Assembly: GCF_003583985.1 (NCBI RefSeq)
Contig: NZ_QXML01000006.1
Span: forward strand, 1-64,000
DNA length: 64,000 nucleotides
Direction: 5' to 3'
DNA from: Algoriphagus lacus
Lineage (GTDB): Bacteria; Bacteroidota; Bacteroidia; Cytophagales; Cyclobacteriaceae
Each line of letters opens with the position of its first letter. Position 1 is the stretch's first letter. The notes below the pieces were generated by a model. The model saw nothing but the letters and a program-made list of their open reading frames with translations, was not told the DNA's origin and made no database searches. Of the stretch, positions 44,655 through 52,584 are shown in pieces. Position numbers and translations under genes: made by a program.

Positions 44655-45384
44655 GTTTGTAAGGGGAAAAAATACTTTTGATCTTCATCCAGATTACCCC
44701 CAAAACAGCCTCTTTGAATATTTTTGGACTCATCTTGGAAGTTCCTTTGGTACGGTCGGTAAATATGATCGGAACCTCAATCAGCTTAAAGCCAAGTTTC
44801 CAGGCCGTGAATTTCATTTCAATCTGGAACGCATAGCCGATGAATTGAATTTCGTCAAGTTTGATGCCCTCCAGCACACTTCGGTGATAGCATTTGAACC
44901 CTGCTGTGGCATCTTTTATGGGTAATCCGGTGATAAATTTTACATAAACGCTGGCGAAATAAGACATCAGTACCCTTCCTATCGGCCAGTTGACCACATT
45001 TACTCCGGTGATATAGCGGGACCCTATCGCCAGGTCAAATTCCCGGTCTTTTACGGCATTGTAAAGTCGGATCAAGTCCTTTGGATCATGCGAAAAGTCA
45101 CAGTCCATTTCAAAAATGAAATCATAGGTTCGCTCCAAAGCCCATTTAAAACCGGCGATGTAGGCTGTTCCCAACCCGAGTTTACCACTTCGCTCCATCA
45201 GGTGAAGTCGGTCTGGAAAAGCAATTTGAAGTGATTTGACGACTGCTCCTGTACCGTCGGGCGACCCATCATCGATGATCAAAAGGTCGAAGTTTCCACC
45301 CAATCCCATAACCGTATGTATCATGTCGCTGATGTTCTCCAGCTCATTGTAGGTCGGGATGATGACGAGTTTTCGGTGGGTCAT
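44632..45384 (-). CDS. Polyprenol monophosphomannose synthase-like GT2
   Basis: 250 residues from ATG 45384 (a longer frame lies inside the divergent gene and lacks any conserved sequence). MTHRKLVIIPTYNELENI, IIDDGSPDGTG, FEMDCDFSHDPKDL (DXD) and AIGSRYITG match dolichyl/polyprenyl-phosphate mannosyltransferases (Dpm1/Ppm1). It transfers mannose or a similar sugar from a GDP/UDP donor to polyprenyl phosphate at the inner membrane. Without Dpm3-like membrane segments it is soluble or peripheral. It is divergent from the ATP-grasp gene and convergent with the permease gene. Confidence 0.92.
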   Translation of the reverse strand: MTHRKLVIIPTYNELENISDMIHTVMGLGGNFDLLIIDDGSPDGTGAVVKSLQIAFPDRLHLMERSGKLGLGTAYIAGFKWALERTYDFIFEMDCDFSHDPKDLIRLYNAVKDREFDLAIGSRYITGVNVVNWPIGRVLMSYFASVYVKFITGLPIKDATAGFKCYHRSVLEGIKLDEIQFIGYAFQIEMKFTAWKLGFKLIEVPIIFTDRTKGTSKMSPKIFKEAVLGVIWMKIKSIFSPYKLNRIGSI

Positions 45385-45484
45385 AGTGCTTTCAAAGGTC
45401 AAAAGTAAGATATCGTTGGGATTTTTGAAGAGTGGTCTCGGTGAAAAAAGCTTAAACCCTAGTTTTGCGCAGAAATTATCCCCT

Positions 45485-46366
45485 ATGCCCATGCATATTG
45501 CCATAGTCAGCTACTTCTCCACCGGAGCTTACGATACCAATACCATTGATGAAGATAAGATTCTTTCTGCGATCTTGACCGAACTCGGTATTTCGCACGA
45601 AATTCAAGCTTGGTCCGATCCGCAAGTGGACTGGAGCAATTATTCCCATTTGCTGATCAAATCAACCTGGGATTATTTCGATTACTATCCGGAGTTTCTG
45701 CAATGGATTGAAAAGATTCAACAGTTGGGTATTCCCGTATTGAATGATCTCAAAACGGTTAAGTGGAATTCAAGTAAGAACTACCTGTTGGAAATTGAGG
45801 AGAAGGGATACCCGGTCATTGCCGGAATGATTCTCCCAAAAGGTATTCGGCCCAATCTTGAACTGATCAAGCAAAAAGTAACTTCTGAAATTTTTGTCGT
45901 GAAGCCCTTAGTCAGCGGGGGAGCCAAAAACACCTTGAAAATCCCGGTGAAGGATTGGGCGGAATACGAAGAGAAAGTATTTCAGCTGGTTCAAAATGAA
46001 GATTTTCTTGTTCAGCCTTTTGTTTCAGAAGTGGCAGAAGTAGGGGAGTATTCCATGATTTTCTTCAACCGGACCTTTTCCCATGGTGTCCTGAAAACTC
46101 CCGCCAAATCCGATTTCCGGGTTCAACACTACTTTGGAGGTACAATCCAGGAAATACATCCGAGTGCTACCATGCTGGAATCCGGGCAAAAACTGATCGA
46201 TACATTTGGAGCCGATACCTTGTACAGCAGAGTGGATGGAGTGGAGATTGACGGGGTTTTCCACTTGATGGAGCTTGAACTGATCGAGCCGTATTTGTTT
46301 TTAGGTCTGTCTGAGAAAGCTATTCCAAACTATCGGGATGCATTGAAAAAGCGGCTTCTTGGGTAG
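45485..46366 (+). CDS. ATP-grasp enzyme, unknown product
   Basis: 293 residues; the ATG at 45485 is chosen because it begins the conserved MHIAIVSYF segment (a second ATG is at 45491). ATP-grasp features: IKSTWDYFDYY, the nucleotide-binding EIFVVKPLVSGGAKNT, LVQPFV, and SRVDGVEIDG leading to MELELIEPYLFL with the metal-binding Glu and Asn-like residues. This resembles glutathione-synthetase-like ATP-grasp domain proteins such as those in cycloserine-type biosynthesis. They join a carboxylate to an amine or thiol using ATP. Partners are not encoded nearby; product unknown. Confidence 0.78.
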   Translation: MPMHIAIVSYFSTGAYDTNTIDEDKILSAILTELGISHEIQAWSDPQVDWSNYSHLLIKSTWDYFDYYPEFLQWIEKIQQLGIPVLNDLKTVKWNSSKNYLLEIEEKGYPVIAGMILPKGIRPNLELIKQKVTSEIFVVKPLVSGGAKNTLKIPVKDWAEYEEKVFQLVQNEDFLVQPFVSEVAEVGEYSMIFFNRTFSHGVLKTPAKSDFRVQHYFGGTIQEIHPSATMLESGQKLIDTFGADTLYSRVDGVEIDGVFHLMELELIEPYLFLGLSEKAIPNYRDALKKRLLG

Positions 46367-46429
46367 AAGTTTTGGGAATAGGGAAATTGTAAGGCTATTC
46401 TGATAAAATAGGCGTGAACCAGTGTGTTG

Positions 46430-46469
46430 CCCTGAGCATCCTGACTGAGTAAGGTCAGGATGCTCAGGG
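46430..46469. repeat. 16-bp perfect inverted repeat (REP-like) behind the TPR gene
   Basis: CCCTGAGCATCCTGAC (46430-46445) and GTCAGGATGCTCAGGG (46454-46469) with an 8-base loop. It begins 3 bases from the stop of the minus-strand TPR gene and has no T-run on either strand, so it is not a classic terminator. Candidate REP-like element or mRNA-stabilising hairpin between convergent genes. Confidence 0.7.
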
Positions 46470-46472
46470 GAT

Positions 46473-47273
46473 TCAAAGACAAAACTCTTCCATTTTGCTC
46501 AAGGCATAATCGCTTCCTTTGTTTGCGGCTTCCTGGATAAGTTGACAGCCTTCCGGATTGCCCATTTTCGCCAAGCAGATTCCTTTTTTTCCAAGGGCTT
46601 CAAAATGATTGGGATTGTTTTTCAGGACGAAATCAAAATCCTCCAAGGCCCATGGCAAATATCCGATTTTGAGCAAGACAAAGCCTCGGTTATACCTTGC
46701 CGTTAAGTTGTCAGGTTCTTTTTGAAGGTAACTGTTTAAGGACGCCGCAGCGCCGTAGATGTCTCCGCGACTTGCCCGTGCCATGCCTGTGTAATAGTAA
46801 ACTGGGGCAAACTCCGGATTCATTTGCTGCACTTGATTCAAAAAAATCTCAGCCCGTTCCCAATTTTTTACCATCAGTTGCACCCTGCCTGCCAAAAAGA
46901 GGATTTCAAAATCATCAGGTTCCAAACTTGCAGCCTTCAAAATCGGAAGTTCTGCCTGTCGGTAATACTCTTTTTCAAAAAGGATTTTCCCAATTCCTGC
47001 ATGGGCATGGGCGTAATTGGGGTCATAATGGATGATCTCTTCGTAATCTTTTATGGCTTCATCCGTTTTTCCCAATTCTTCATAACACCTTGCCCGGATG
47101 TGGAGCATTTTGAGTTCTCCAACATGAAAAAACATCCGCCGATTGATGGCAGAGATGGCTTGCTCATAGTTGCCTGCCTGATAAAGCGCTTCGATTTCCT
47201 CAGGAGCTGCTGCACAGGAAATTAATAAATAAATCGATGAAATAATCGTAATAATATGAATAAATCGTATCAT
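46473..47273 (-). CDS. TPR-repeat lipoprotein
   Basis: 266 residues. The N-terminal hydrophobic sequence ends in LISCAAA (lipobox L-I-S-C), so it is a lipoprotein. Six or so tetratricopeptide repeats follow (for example EDYEEIIHYDPNYAHAHAGIG, YRQAELPILKAASLEPDDFEI, YTGMARASRGDIYGAAASL), forming a superhelical binding scaffold. It likely sits on the periplasmic side and holds partners together; none can be named. Single gene with a hairpin right behind its stop. Confidence 0.85.
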   Translation of the reverse strand: MIRFIHIITIISSIYLLISCAAAPEEIEALYQAGNYEQAISAINRRMFFHVGELKMLHIRARCYEELGKTDEAIKDYEEIIHYDPNYAHAHAGIGKILFEKEYYRQAELPILKAASLEPDDFEILFLAGRVQLMVKNWERAEIFLNQVQQMNPEFAPVYYYTGMARASRGDIYGAAASLNSYLQKEPDNLTARYNRGFVLLKIGYLPWALEDFDFVLKNNPNHFEALGKKGICLAKMGNPEGCQLIQEAANKGSDYALSKMEEFCL

Positions 47274-47346
47274 AACGAAAAAGTAAAAATAAATCCAAAA
47301 AGGAAAAAGTACCTAGGCCAGAATTTTAATTTTTTTTCCAGCTATA

Positions 47347-47375
47347 AAAAAAGCTGCCTCTTAAGAAGCAGCTTT
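47347..47375 (-). terminator. Intrinsic terminator after the cupin gene
   Basis: AAAGCTGC (47350-47357) pairs with GCAGCTTT (47368-47375). On the minus strand it is followed by seven T. Lies 7 bases past the cupin stop. Confidence 0.8.
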
Positions 47376-47381
47376 AGGATC

Positions 47382-47741
47382 TTAAATCCGGTCTAAATGA
47401 AATTGGGTAAGGTTGCTTTCTGCGTCTCCGGTATTCAAGGTGGAAGAGGGCTCAAACAACATCACCCAAACTTCTTCCTCAGCAACGGGCCGGTGTTCTG
47501 TCCCTTTTGGAACGATTAAGAATTCACCTTGATTGATAAAAACCGTTTTGTCCCGGAATTCCATCTGAAGTATTCCTTTTACGACAAAAAAGAGTTCGTC
47601 CTCCTCATCATGCTTGTGCCAAACAAATTCGCCTTTAAGTTTGGCAAGCTTTACCTGTTGACCGTTGAGTTCTCCGGCAATTTTTGGTGTCCAGTATTCG
47701 TTGAAAAGACCGAATTTCTCAGAAAGGTTTACTTTTTCCAT
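47382..47741 (-). CDS. Small cupin-domain protein
   Basis: 119 residues, one cupin barrel. WHKHDEEDELFFVVKGILQMEF has the metal-binding motif H-x-H-x3-4-E, and IVPKGTEHRPVA gives the final His. Such proteins are often metal-dependent isomerases or dioxygenases, or have no known activity. Cytoplasmic. The gene stands between the histidine operon and a TPR lipoprotein gene with its own terminator. Function unknown. Confidence 0.82.
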   Translation of the reverse strand: MEKVNLSEKFGLFNEYWTPKIAGELNGQQVKLAKLKGEFVWHKHDEEDELFFVVKGILQMEFRDKTVFINQGEFLIVPKGTEHRPVAEEEVWVMLFEPSSTLNTGDAESNLTQFHLDRI

Positions 47742-47836
47742 TATCCATTAATAAATGCTTAAGAATATCGTCTTTATCAATTCACACCAATAGGTTAGCC
47801 AAGTTGTCGACTGGTAAAGGAGGTCTGTTGATAATT

Positions 47837-48931
47837 TTAAAGCACCCCTTTAGTGCTGGGAAGTTGGTTGATATTTCTGGGATCACGCATCACGGCCATT
47901 TTGATAGCTCGGGCAAGCCCTTTGAAAGTTGCCTCGATTTTGTGGTGCTCGTTTTCACCTTTCACCTTGATGTTGAGGTTGCACTTGGCGGTGTCTGAGA
48001 AGGATTTGAAGAAATGGTAGAACATTTCGGTAGGCATATCGCCAACCTTTTCACGGGTGAATTTGGCATCCCAAACCAACCAAGGTCGCCCACCAAAATC
48101 GATGGCAACCTGCGCCAGAGCATCGTCCATGGCCAACAGGAATCCATAGCGGTAGATGCCCTTCTTGTCGCCCAAGGCTTTGAGATAGGCTTCGCCCAAG
48201 GCCAAGGCCGTATCCTCGATGGTGTGATGCTCATCGATGTGAAGATCTCCCTTTACCTGGATTTCCAGATCGGTGCTGCCGTGCTTACCCAACTGCTCCA
48301 GCATGTGGTCAAAGAAATGCAATCCGGTGGAAATCTTGCACTGCCCGGTTCCGTCCAGATTCAGTTTGATGTAGATGTCTGTCTCGGAGGTTTTTCGGTG
48401 TATCTCTGCAGCGCGGGGAGGCATCTTCAGGAAGTTGTAGATTTCATCCCAATCCTTGGTGGAAAGCGCTGCATCCGGATTTGGATCTCCGAGGAAAATG
48501 GCCTTTGAACCAAGATTTTTTGCCAACTGAACATCCGTGAACCGATCTCCGATTACATAGGAATTTCCCAGGTCGTACTCTTCGGAGAAATATTGGGTCA
48601 ATAGACCGGTTCTTGGTTTGCGAGTAGGTGCATTTTCATGTTCAAAAGTCTTATCCACGTGAATGGCCTTAAAAAAGACATTCTCCTGTTCCAGGGTTTT
48701 GAGCATTTTGTATTGAGCCGGCCAAAAGTCCTTTTCCGGAAAAGAATCCGTACCAAGTCCATCCTGATTGGTTACCAAGACTAGCTCATAATCTGTTTCC
48801 TCTGCGATTTTGCGAAGGTTGGAAATGGCTTTGGGTACAAATTCCAACTTTTCAAGGCTGTCAACCTGAAAATCTGTAGGTGGTTCTTTGATGATCGTGC
48901 CGTCTCGATCTATGAAGAGTACTTTTTTCAT
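47837..48931 (-). CDS. hisB: Bifunctional histidinol-phosphatase / imidazoleglycerol-phosphate dehydratase
   Basis: 364 residues. Residues 1-165 are a HAD phosphatase with [17 protein letters not shown] and [15 protein letters not shown]. Residues about 170-364 are the dehydratase with two metal-binding histidine clusters, [14 protein letters not shown] and [14 protein letters not shown], and a third segment [15 protein letters not shown]. It carries out two steps of histidine synthesis: dehydration of imidazoleglycerol phosphate (step 6) and removal of phosphate from histidinol phosphate (step 8). Last gene of the hisGDCB set. The start ATG lies in a 7-bp-period array. The remaining genes hisH, hisA, hisF and hisI are not in the window. 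Confidence 0.97.
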   Translation of the reverse strand: MKKVLFIDRDGTIIKEPPTDFQVDSLEKLEFVPKAISNLRKIAEETDYELVLVTNQDGLGTDSFPEKDFWPAQYKMLKTLEQENVFFKAIHVDKTFEHENAPTRKPRTGLLTQYFSEEYDLGNSYVIGDRFTDVQLAKNLGSKAIFLGDPNPDAALSTKDWDEIYNFLKMPPRAAEIHRKTSETDIYIKLNLDGTGQCKISTGLHFFDHMLEQLGKHGSTDLEIQVKGDLHIDEHHTIEDTALALGEAYLKALGDKKGIYRYGFLLAMDDALAQVAIDFGGRPWLVWDAKFTREKVGDMPTEMFYHFFKSFSDTAKCNLNIKVKGENEHHKIEATFKGLARAIKMAVMRDPRNINQLPSTKGVL

Positions 48932-48957
48932 TTACGATTTAAGAATTACGTTTGACG
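48930..48957. repeat. 7-bp-period array at the hisB start (ATTTACG)
   Basis: Steps of seven from 48930 read ATTTACG, ATTTAAG, AATTACG, TTTGACG. On the minus strand the hisB ATG lies at the downstream end of this array. Confidence 0.5.
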
Positions 48958-49021
48958 GCCTAGTCTTAAAAAACAGGCCTCTTTCTTATTGTTTTAAATT
49001 TATCACAGGTAAAAGAATGAA

Positions 49022-49061
49022 CTTTTAATTTTTCCATCTTTCAATTTTCCAATCTTTCAAT
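49022..49061. repeat. 8-bp-period array behind hisC (CTTTCAAT)
   Basis: Steps of eight read CTTTTAAT, TTTTCCAT, CTTTCAAT, TTTCCAAT, CTTTCAAT. It ends at the base next to the hisC stop codon. It is in the 130-bp hisC-hisB gap and is the only array with period eight. Confidence 0.55.
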
Positions 49062-50114
49062 TCAGGAACACACCTTATTCAATGCCTTCAACAATGCTTC
49101 ATTTTCTTCTCGGGTTCCAACAGTAATTCTCAGGCAATCTTCACAAAGCAGGACTTTGGCCCGGTTTCTTACGATTACCTTCTCTGCGATCAGATCGTCA
49201 TAAACCTGGTTGGCATGTGGGACTTTGACCAACAGAAAATTGGCGTGTGAAGGATGAATTTTTTGCACAAAGGGAAATTTTTTCAGTTCGCTGAGCAAAA
49301 ATTCCCGCTCTTCCAGAATCTCCCGGATCATGGTTTCCACCTTGGGTTTATTGGCAATTGCTGCCAAAACAGTCTCTTGCGTCAAGCCGGATATGTTGTA
49401 GGGAGGCTTGATTTTGTTGAGGATCCGGATGATTTCTTCCGATGCAAAAGCCATCCCCAAACGTAAGGAAGCCAATCCCCAAGCTTTGGAGAAGGTCTGC
49501 ATGACCAGCAGGTTTGGAAAATTGTCCAACTCGGTAGTAAAGCTTGGCTCATCACTGAAGTCTATGTAAGCTTCATCCACTACGACCAATCCTTTGAAAT
49601 TTTTTAGCAGGAAAAGCACATCCTCACGCTTGACTTTATTGGCCGAAGGGTTATTGGGAGAGCAGATGAACAAAATCTTGGAGTTGGAGTCTGCCGCAGC
49701 CAAAATCTTTTCAGGTTGAAGTTGGAAGTCCGATGTCAGCGACACTTTGCGAATCTCCACATCATTGATATTGGCACTCACCTCGTACATTCCGTAAGTC
49801 GGAGGCAGCAAAATCACGTTGTCTTTTCCAGGATTGCAGAAGGCCCGATACAACAAATCGATGGCTTCATCGGAACCATTTCCCATGAAAATCTGTGACG
49901 GACGAACGCCCTTAATTTTGGAAATTTCCCCTTTTAATTCACTTTGGTATGGATCAGGATAGCGGTTGAAATCCTGCTCGGTGATTGAACCAAACGGGTT
50001 TTCATTGGCGTCCAAAAAGACTCCTTCTTTGCCGGTATACTCGTCACGAGCTGAGGTGTAGGGTTGAAGTTTTGCGATGTGAGGACGCAAAAGTGAGTTT
50101 AGATCAAAGCTCAT
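49062..50114 (-). CDS. hisC: Histidinol-phosphate aminotransferase
   Basis: 350 residues. LDANENPFG and YPDPYQSELK open the small domain, ICSPNNPSANK binds the ring, VDEAYIDF holds the pyridine Asp and Tyr, and the Schiff-base Lys is in QTFSKAWGLASLRLG. It transfers the amino group from glutamate to imidazole-acetol phosphate in step 7 of histidine synthesis. Its start overlaps the hisD stop by four bases. It is the biosynthetic enzyme, unlike the Tat-exported relative at 12108-13232. Confidence 0.96.
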   Translation of the reverse strand: MSFDLNSLLRPHIAKLQPYTSARDEYTGKEGVFLDANENPFGSITEQDFNRYPDPYQSELKGEISKIKGVRPSQIFMGNGSDEAIDLLYRAFCNPGKDNVILLPPTYGMYEVSANINDVEIRKVSLTSDFQLQPEKILAAADSNSKILFICSPNNPSANKVKREDVLFLLKNFKGLVVVDEAYIDFSDEPSFTTELDNFPNLLVMQTFSKAWGLASLRLGMAFASEEIIRILNKIKPPYNISGLTQETVLAAIANKPKVETMIREILEEREFLLSELKKFPFVQKIHPSHANFLLVKVPHANQVYDDLIAEKVIVRNRAKVLLCEDCLRITVGTREENEALLKALNKVCS

Positions 50115-51406
50115 TTCTTTTTGCCTTTCAGGTAGTTAAGACGAATCGTTACTGCGTTTTTGTGGGCTTCCAAAAGCTCATTGGCTGCCATTTCCTCGAC
50201 CACAGGCCCGAGTTTTTTCAAACCCTCGGGAGAGATTTTCTGATAGGTGATTTTTTTCACAAAGCTATCGAGCGATACCCCACTGTAATTTCTGGCGTAT
50301 CCATAAGTAGGCAGGGTGTGGTTGGTGCCTGAAGCATAATCGCCTGCTGACTCGGGGGTATAGTTTCCGATAAAAATCGATCCCGCATTGTAAATGGCAT
50401 CAACAGCTTCTTCTTCATTTTCCACTGCGATGATGAGGTGCTCCGGTGCATACTGATTGATCAGTTCCAAGGCTTTTTCGGAATCCTCAATCACCACAGC
50501 GGTGGAGTTTTGGAGCGCTTTGGATGCGATGTCTTTTCGGGGAAGTTTTTCGAGTTGTTCGGTGATTTCCTTCAGGACTTTTTTGGCGAATTTTTCCGAA
50601 GGAGTCACTAAAACCACCTGTGAATCCACCCCGTGCTCTGCTTGTGAAAGAAGATCAGAAGCCACAAAAGCGGGAATGGCTGTTTCATCCGCATACACCA
50701 AAACCTCCGAAGGACCGGCAGGCATATCGATGGCTACCCCGTATTTGGTGGCCAACTGTTTGGCAGCAGTCACGTATTGGTTACCCGGACCGAAAATTTT
50801 ATCCACTTGAGGCACCGTTTCGGTTCCAAATGTCAAGGCAGCTACAGCTTGTGCGCCGCCAACTTTGATGATTTTGGAAATTCCAATCAGATTGGCAGTG
50901 TAAAGAATCGCAGGATGGATTTTCCCTTCCCGATTGGGAGGTGTGCAAAGAACTATTTCTTTACATCCAGCCAGTTTAGCAGGAATACCCAGCATCAGGA
51001 CTGTGCTGAAAAGTGGTGCAGTTCCTCCGGGAATGTATAATCCAACTCGCTGAATGGGAACGCTTTTTCTCCTGCAGACCACTCCCGGCATGACTTCTTC
51101 AATGAGTTCGGGGGAAGCCTGTGCAGCATGGAACCGCTCAATGTTGGCCTTGGCTACTGCTATGGCTTTTTTCAGATCCTTGCTTACCAGATCGATGGCT
51201 TCGTTTATTTCCTCCGGAGAAACCAACAAACCGTCCAAGTGCACATGGTCGTATTCCTGAGCGAATTTCTTCAGGGCTTTGTCGCCGCTTTTCTGAACTT
51301 TCTTCAGAATCGGTTTGACGATTTTGTTGATTTCCTTGGTTTTCTGGACCGGTCGGGCCAGTTGTTTTTTCCACTTTTCAGGAGAAGGATTGACCAGGAG
51401 TTGCAT
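50111..51406 (-). CDS. hisD: Histidinol dehydrogenase
   Basis: 431 residues. GLYIPGGTAPLFSTVLMLGIPAKL, FGPGNQYVTAAKQLA, the DMPAGPSEVLVYAD segment, SQAEHGVDSQ with the zinc-binding Gln/His, and CTPPNREGK with the conserved Cys region. The catalytic His pair lies toward YAPEHLI and TNHTLPTYG. It oxidises histidinol to histidine in two NAD-dependent steps (steps 9-10). Cytoplasmic, dimer in known members. Lies 30 bases after hisG and is coupled to hisC. Confidence 0.97.
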   Translation of the reverse strand: MQLLVNPSPEKWKKQLARPVQKTKEINKIVKPILKKVQKSGDKALKKFAQEYDHVHLDGLLVSPEEINEAIDLVSKDLKKAIAVAKANIERFHAAQASPELIEEVMPGVVCRRKSVPIQRVGLYIPGGTAPLFSTVLMLGIPAKLAGCKEIVLCTPPNREGKIHPAILYTANLIGISKIIKVGGAQAVAALTFGTETVPQVDKIFGPGNQYVTAAKQLATKYGVAIDMPAGPSEVLVYADETAIPAFVASDLLSQAEHGVDSQVVLVTPSEKFAKKVLKEITEQLEKLPRKDIASKALQNSTAVVIEDSEKALELINQYAPEHLIIAVENEEEAVDAIYNAGSIFIGNYTPESAGDYASGTNHTLPTYGYARNYSGVSLDSFVKKITYQKISPEGLKKLGPVVEEMAANELLEAHKNAVTIRLNYLKGKKK

Positions 51407-51436
51407 AAGTTTTATGTAGAAAAGCTTAAAATCTCA

Positions 51437-52297
51437 TTAAATAACCATTTTTTCAATTGGGACTACCAAAATTCCCTCTGCACCTGCGGCACGGAGTTCT
51501 TCGATGTTTTCCCAAAACTGATCCTCACTTAGCACTGAATGAACGGATGACCATCCGGGCTGGGCAAGTGGCAGGATCGTCGGGCTTCTCATTCCCGGTA
51601 TCAATTCTGTGATGCGTGGAATGGAATCGTTAGGCACATTCATCAGCACATACTTGTTGCTTTTGCCAGTTTGTACCGCATTGATTCTGAAAAGCAATTT
51701 GTCCAAAATGGCTTTTTTCCAATCCGCCAGGTTTTTATTTCCGATCAGGACTGCTTCAGATTTGAATACTTCTTCCACTTCTTTCAGACCGTTCATCATA
51801 AGGGTGGAACCCGAACTGACGATGTCGAAAATTCCCTCCGCCAATCCTATGCTGGGGGCAATTTCCACGGAACCGCTGATTTCGTGGATTTCAGCCTTAA
51901 TTCCTTTGGAATTGAGGTAATCACCGAGAATTTTCGGGTAGGAGGTGGCGATGCTTTTTCCATGAAAATAGTCCACACCGGAATATTCCTGACCTTTTGG
52001 GATGGCTAGGGAAAGCCGGCATTTTGAAAATCCCAGTTTCTTGAGGGTTAGTACTTCTTTGTCTTTTTCGACGAGTTCGTTTTCTCCCACAATTCCCAAG
52101 TCAGCAACCCCATCGGCCACATAGCCTGGGATATCGTCATCGCGTAGGAAAAGAAATTCGACTGGGAAATTGGTTGAAGTGGACTTGAGTTTGCCCGTTC
52201 CGTTATAAAATTTGATACCGCACTCTTTGATTAAGCTGAGTGAGTCATCGGAAAGTCTGCCGCTTTTTTGCACGGCAATGCGGATGATTTGTTCCAT
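51437..52297 (-). CDS. hisG: ATP phosphoribosyltransferase, long form
   Basis: 286 residues, the long form with a C-terminal regulatory domain. RIAVQKSGRLSDDSLSLIKECG binds the substrates, and DDDIPGYVADGVADLGIVGENEL and SSGSTLMMNGLKEVEEV complete the active site. The last 75 residues (about 210-286) form the ACT-like domain that binds histidine for feedback inhibition. It starts histidine synthesis by joining ATP and PRPP. First gene of the operon; 103 bases upstream ends the candidate His leader peptide. No HisZ partner is needed for this form. Confidence 0.96.
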   Translation of the reverse strand: MEQIIRIAVQKSGRLSDDSLSLIKECGIKFYNGTGKLKSTSTNFPVEFLFLRDDDIPGYVADGVADLGIVGENELVEKDKEVLTLKKLGFSKCRLSLAIPKGQEYSGVDYFHGKSIATSYPKILGDYLNSKGIKAEIHEISGSVEIAPSIGLAEGIFDIVSSGSTLMMNGLKEVEEVFKSEAVLIGNKNLADWKKAILDKLLFRINAVQTGKSNKYVLMNVPNDSIPRITELIPGMRSPTILPLAQPGWSSVHSVLSEDQFWENIEELRAAGAEGILVVPIEKMVI

Positions 52298-52341
52298 GGG
52301 GACAAGTTACGCTAGGAAAGTTTTGGTTTGGATTAAATTTT

Positions 52342-52375
52342 GGTGAATGGCCGAATCCCTGTCATCAGCTTCACC
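52342..52375 (-). promoter_or_regulatory. Hairpin between the His leader and hisG
   Basis: In the minus-strand transcript GGUGAA-GCUGA pairs with UCGGC-(CA bulge)-UUCACC, an 11-bp stem around a 10-base loop. It lies 26 bases after the leader stop and 44 before the hisG ATG. No U-run follows, so it is not a textbook intrinsic terminator. Segment UGAUG within it could instead pair with CAUCA of the His codons, giving alternative folds. Confidence 0.55.
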
Positions 52376-52400
52376 GGGTGGGGGTGTATAAAGCTTCCTC

Positions 52401-52484
52401 TCAAGAGGAATGATGGAAATGATGCAGCATGTGCGCATGCTGAGCAATTGCTAAAAATTCAATATTTCTATTGGTGTTTTCCAT
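52401..52484 (-). CDS. Candidate histidine-operon leader peptide (27 residues, six His)
   Basis: A short frame of 27 codons from ATG 52484 to TGA 52403-52401, directly upstream of hisG. Its second half reads HAHMLHHFHH, giving six His codons among ten, and ends two Ser later. An in-frame TAA lies right before the ATG, so this start is the only one. The His codons fall in a 7-bp hairpin (52425-52442, CAGCATG/CATGCTG), and the stop sits in the loop of a second one (52395-52410, TTCCTC/GAGGAA). Ribosome stalling at His codons when His-tRNA is scarce would change these structures and hisG expression. This is the classic attenuator arrangement; the mechanism is inferred. Confidence 0.82.
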   Translation of the reverse strand: MENTNRNIEFLAIAQHAHMLHHFHHSS

Positions 52485-52493
52485 TTACGCTGG

Positions 52494-52523
52494 CAAAGAT
52501 AGGTACGGAAAGAGAACAAGCAA
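52494..52523 (-). promoter_or_regulatory. Promoter of the histidine operon
   Basis: Minus strand: TTG (52523-52521), 19 bases, TATCTTTG (52501-52494), a perfect match to the Bacteroidota consensus TTG-N19-TAnnTTTG. The expected start of RNA is about 4-7 bases after the -7 box, only a few bases before the leader ATG at 52484, so the leader would be nearly leaderless. Confidence 0.75.
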
Positions 52524-52562
52524 ACTTAAAACTGGTTTCGAAATAGTTAATTTTTGAAGAAA

Positions 52563-52584
52563 AAGTCGGTTTAATTCCCGACTT
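52563..52584 (-). terminator. Terminator overlapping the stop of the S9 peptidase gene
   Basis: AAGTCGG (52563-52569) pairs with CCGACTT (52578-52584). On the minus strand it is followed by five T. The stem includes the last codons of the peptidase gene and isolates it from the his promoter. Confidence 0.7.

Noticed and set aside
45359..45484. Longer N-terminus for the ATP-grasp protein
   Set aside because: The extra 42 residues are not conserved-looking and overlap the start of the divergent glycosyltransferase gene; ATG 45485 begins the family core.
47837..47860. AGCAC/GTGCT hairpin at the end of hisB as a terminator
   Set aside because: Only five base pairs and a weak T tract; could be chance, so not listed as a feature.
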